A program made the position numbers and the translations under genes. This document shows positions 63,483 through 64,000 of a stretch of DNA of 64,000 bases, piece by piece. The notes beneath the pieces were generated by a model. That model had not been told where the DNA came from and made no database searches. It worked only from the letters and a program-made list of their open reading frames with translations. Positions within the stretch are counted from its first letter, which is position 1. Each line of letters opens with the position of its first letter. Source of the DNA: Nostoc sp. UHCC 0302 (GTDB taxonomy: Bacteria > Cyanobacteriota > Cyanobacteriia > Cyanobacteriales > Nostocaceae); assembly GCF_038096175.1 (NCBI RefSeq), contig NZ_CP151102.1, positions 1 to 64,000 on the forward strand, given 5' to 3'.

Positions 63483-64000
63483 GGGGAATTAGAGGCATCC
63501 GACGGCTGCCCAGGGCAAACTCACACCCCTGCTCAAAGTTCACTAACAAAAATACATATTCAGCCCTGAACTGGCAATGTGACGACCATTGAGCGAATTG
63601 TAGACCGACATTGTGAGCTACCATCTGTACCACCGCAAAATGCAGGACAGCCCTCAAGGTATACATATTTTTCCTCATTCCGAGAAGGAATAGATATCGG
63701 TCAAGAATTATTAAACGCGATTGCCCGCTTCGATCACCAAACTGAAACCCTTGTAGAAGCCAACTTGAAAGAAAATCTCTATAATTCAGAACCACTACCT
63801 GTACCAGATGCCCAAAACTCTGAGCAAACTTGGGTTTTAAGCGTGATATATGATGGCAATTCTCATAGTAGTAAAGTTTGGGTATTTGATAGCAATTGCT
63901 TAAACGAAGAACCCGTCTGCAAACTGGGATTACCGAGTGTCATTCCTTCTGGTTTCCACGGCACTTGGAAGTTTGCACAAAAAAATTTTAGTTTTACCAA
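63483..64000 (+). pseudogene. Carotenoid oxygenase (RPE65/CCD family) remnant, runs off the window
   Basis: The plus-strand frame reads TGNVTTIERIVDRHCELPSV, then PPQNAGQPSRYTYFSSFREG, then VWVFDSNCLNEEPVCKLGLP and SVIPSGFHGTWKFAQ. These are late blocks of carotenoid cleavage dioxygenases; the His in GFHGTW corresponds to the last iron-ligand histidine. The N-terminal three quarters are missing, and a TGA at about 63573-63575 interrupts the preceding part (QSSLTKIHIQP-stop). The frame is still open at the window end. Confidence 0.75.

Noticed and set aside
1-64000. CRISPR arrays and tRNA or rRNA genes
   Set aside because: No regularly spaced 25-40-bp repeats with unique spacers and no cloverleaf or rRNA-like sequence were noticed on reading; a dedicated scan was not possible.

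Overview
The window reads as DNA from a filamentous, Nostoc-like cyanobacterium. Evidence is the very frequent HIP1 octamer GCGATCGC, group 2 cyanobacterial sigma factors, a CheB-CheR-histidine kinase hybrid, GC-rich palindromic repeats of the Nostocales type, and protein families typical of that order. Many IS remnants and broken genes suggest either a large plasmid or a fluid part of the chromosome; the sequence alone does not decide which.

Region 1 (1-12.6 kb) is an organosulfur scavenging island. A sulfonate-binding protein (cut by the window edge), a formylglycine-generating enzyme overlapping its arylsulfatase client, and a BASS-type transporter lie on the plus strand. On the minus strand, converging, is an ssuA-ssuD-ssuC-ssuB operon ending in a fusion of an FAD/NAD(P)-binding protein with an ETHE1-like persulfide dioxygenase. 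Together they would release sulfate from sulfate esters, sulfite from alkanesulfonates, and detoxify or oxidise persulfide sulfur.

Region 2 (12.6-33.5 kb) mixes small genes and mobile debris: a complete IS1380-family element with 4-bp target duplication, a stand-alone IF-3 C-domain, an HU protein, a 393-bp non-autonomous transposon with Tn7/Mu-type ends, VapBC, two methyltransferases, an AlkA-like glycosylase, an IS5-family remnant, a degenerate GH13 protein, a truncated TPR-family partner beside its AAA ATPase, and two divergent paralogous sigma factors.

Region 3 (33.9-46.5 kb) holds a TetR-controlled operon (GST remnant, PNPOx-like protein, condensation-domain acyltransferase) with two visible operators, two inverted IS701/IS4-type remnants, one arm of a large inverted repeat pair, small membrane proteins and the 1407-residue CheB-CheR-HK-REC hybrid.

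Region 4 (46.5-62.6 kb) looks like the backbone of a plasmid or integrated element. It has a tightly packed, overlapping minus-strand operon with an FtsK/TraB-like DNA translocase, a membrane-anchored PD-(D/E)XK nuclease, several coiled-coil proteins and tryptophan-rich HTH-like proteins. It is followed by small membrane proteins, an Rpn-type nuclease, a DnaJ-type zinc-motif protein, a set of 21-bp iterons and an XRE regulator with two large plus-strand proteins of unknown function. This is the best candidate in the window for an undescribed system. The window closes with a TerB-like protein and a broken carotenoid oxygenase.
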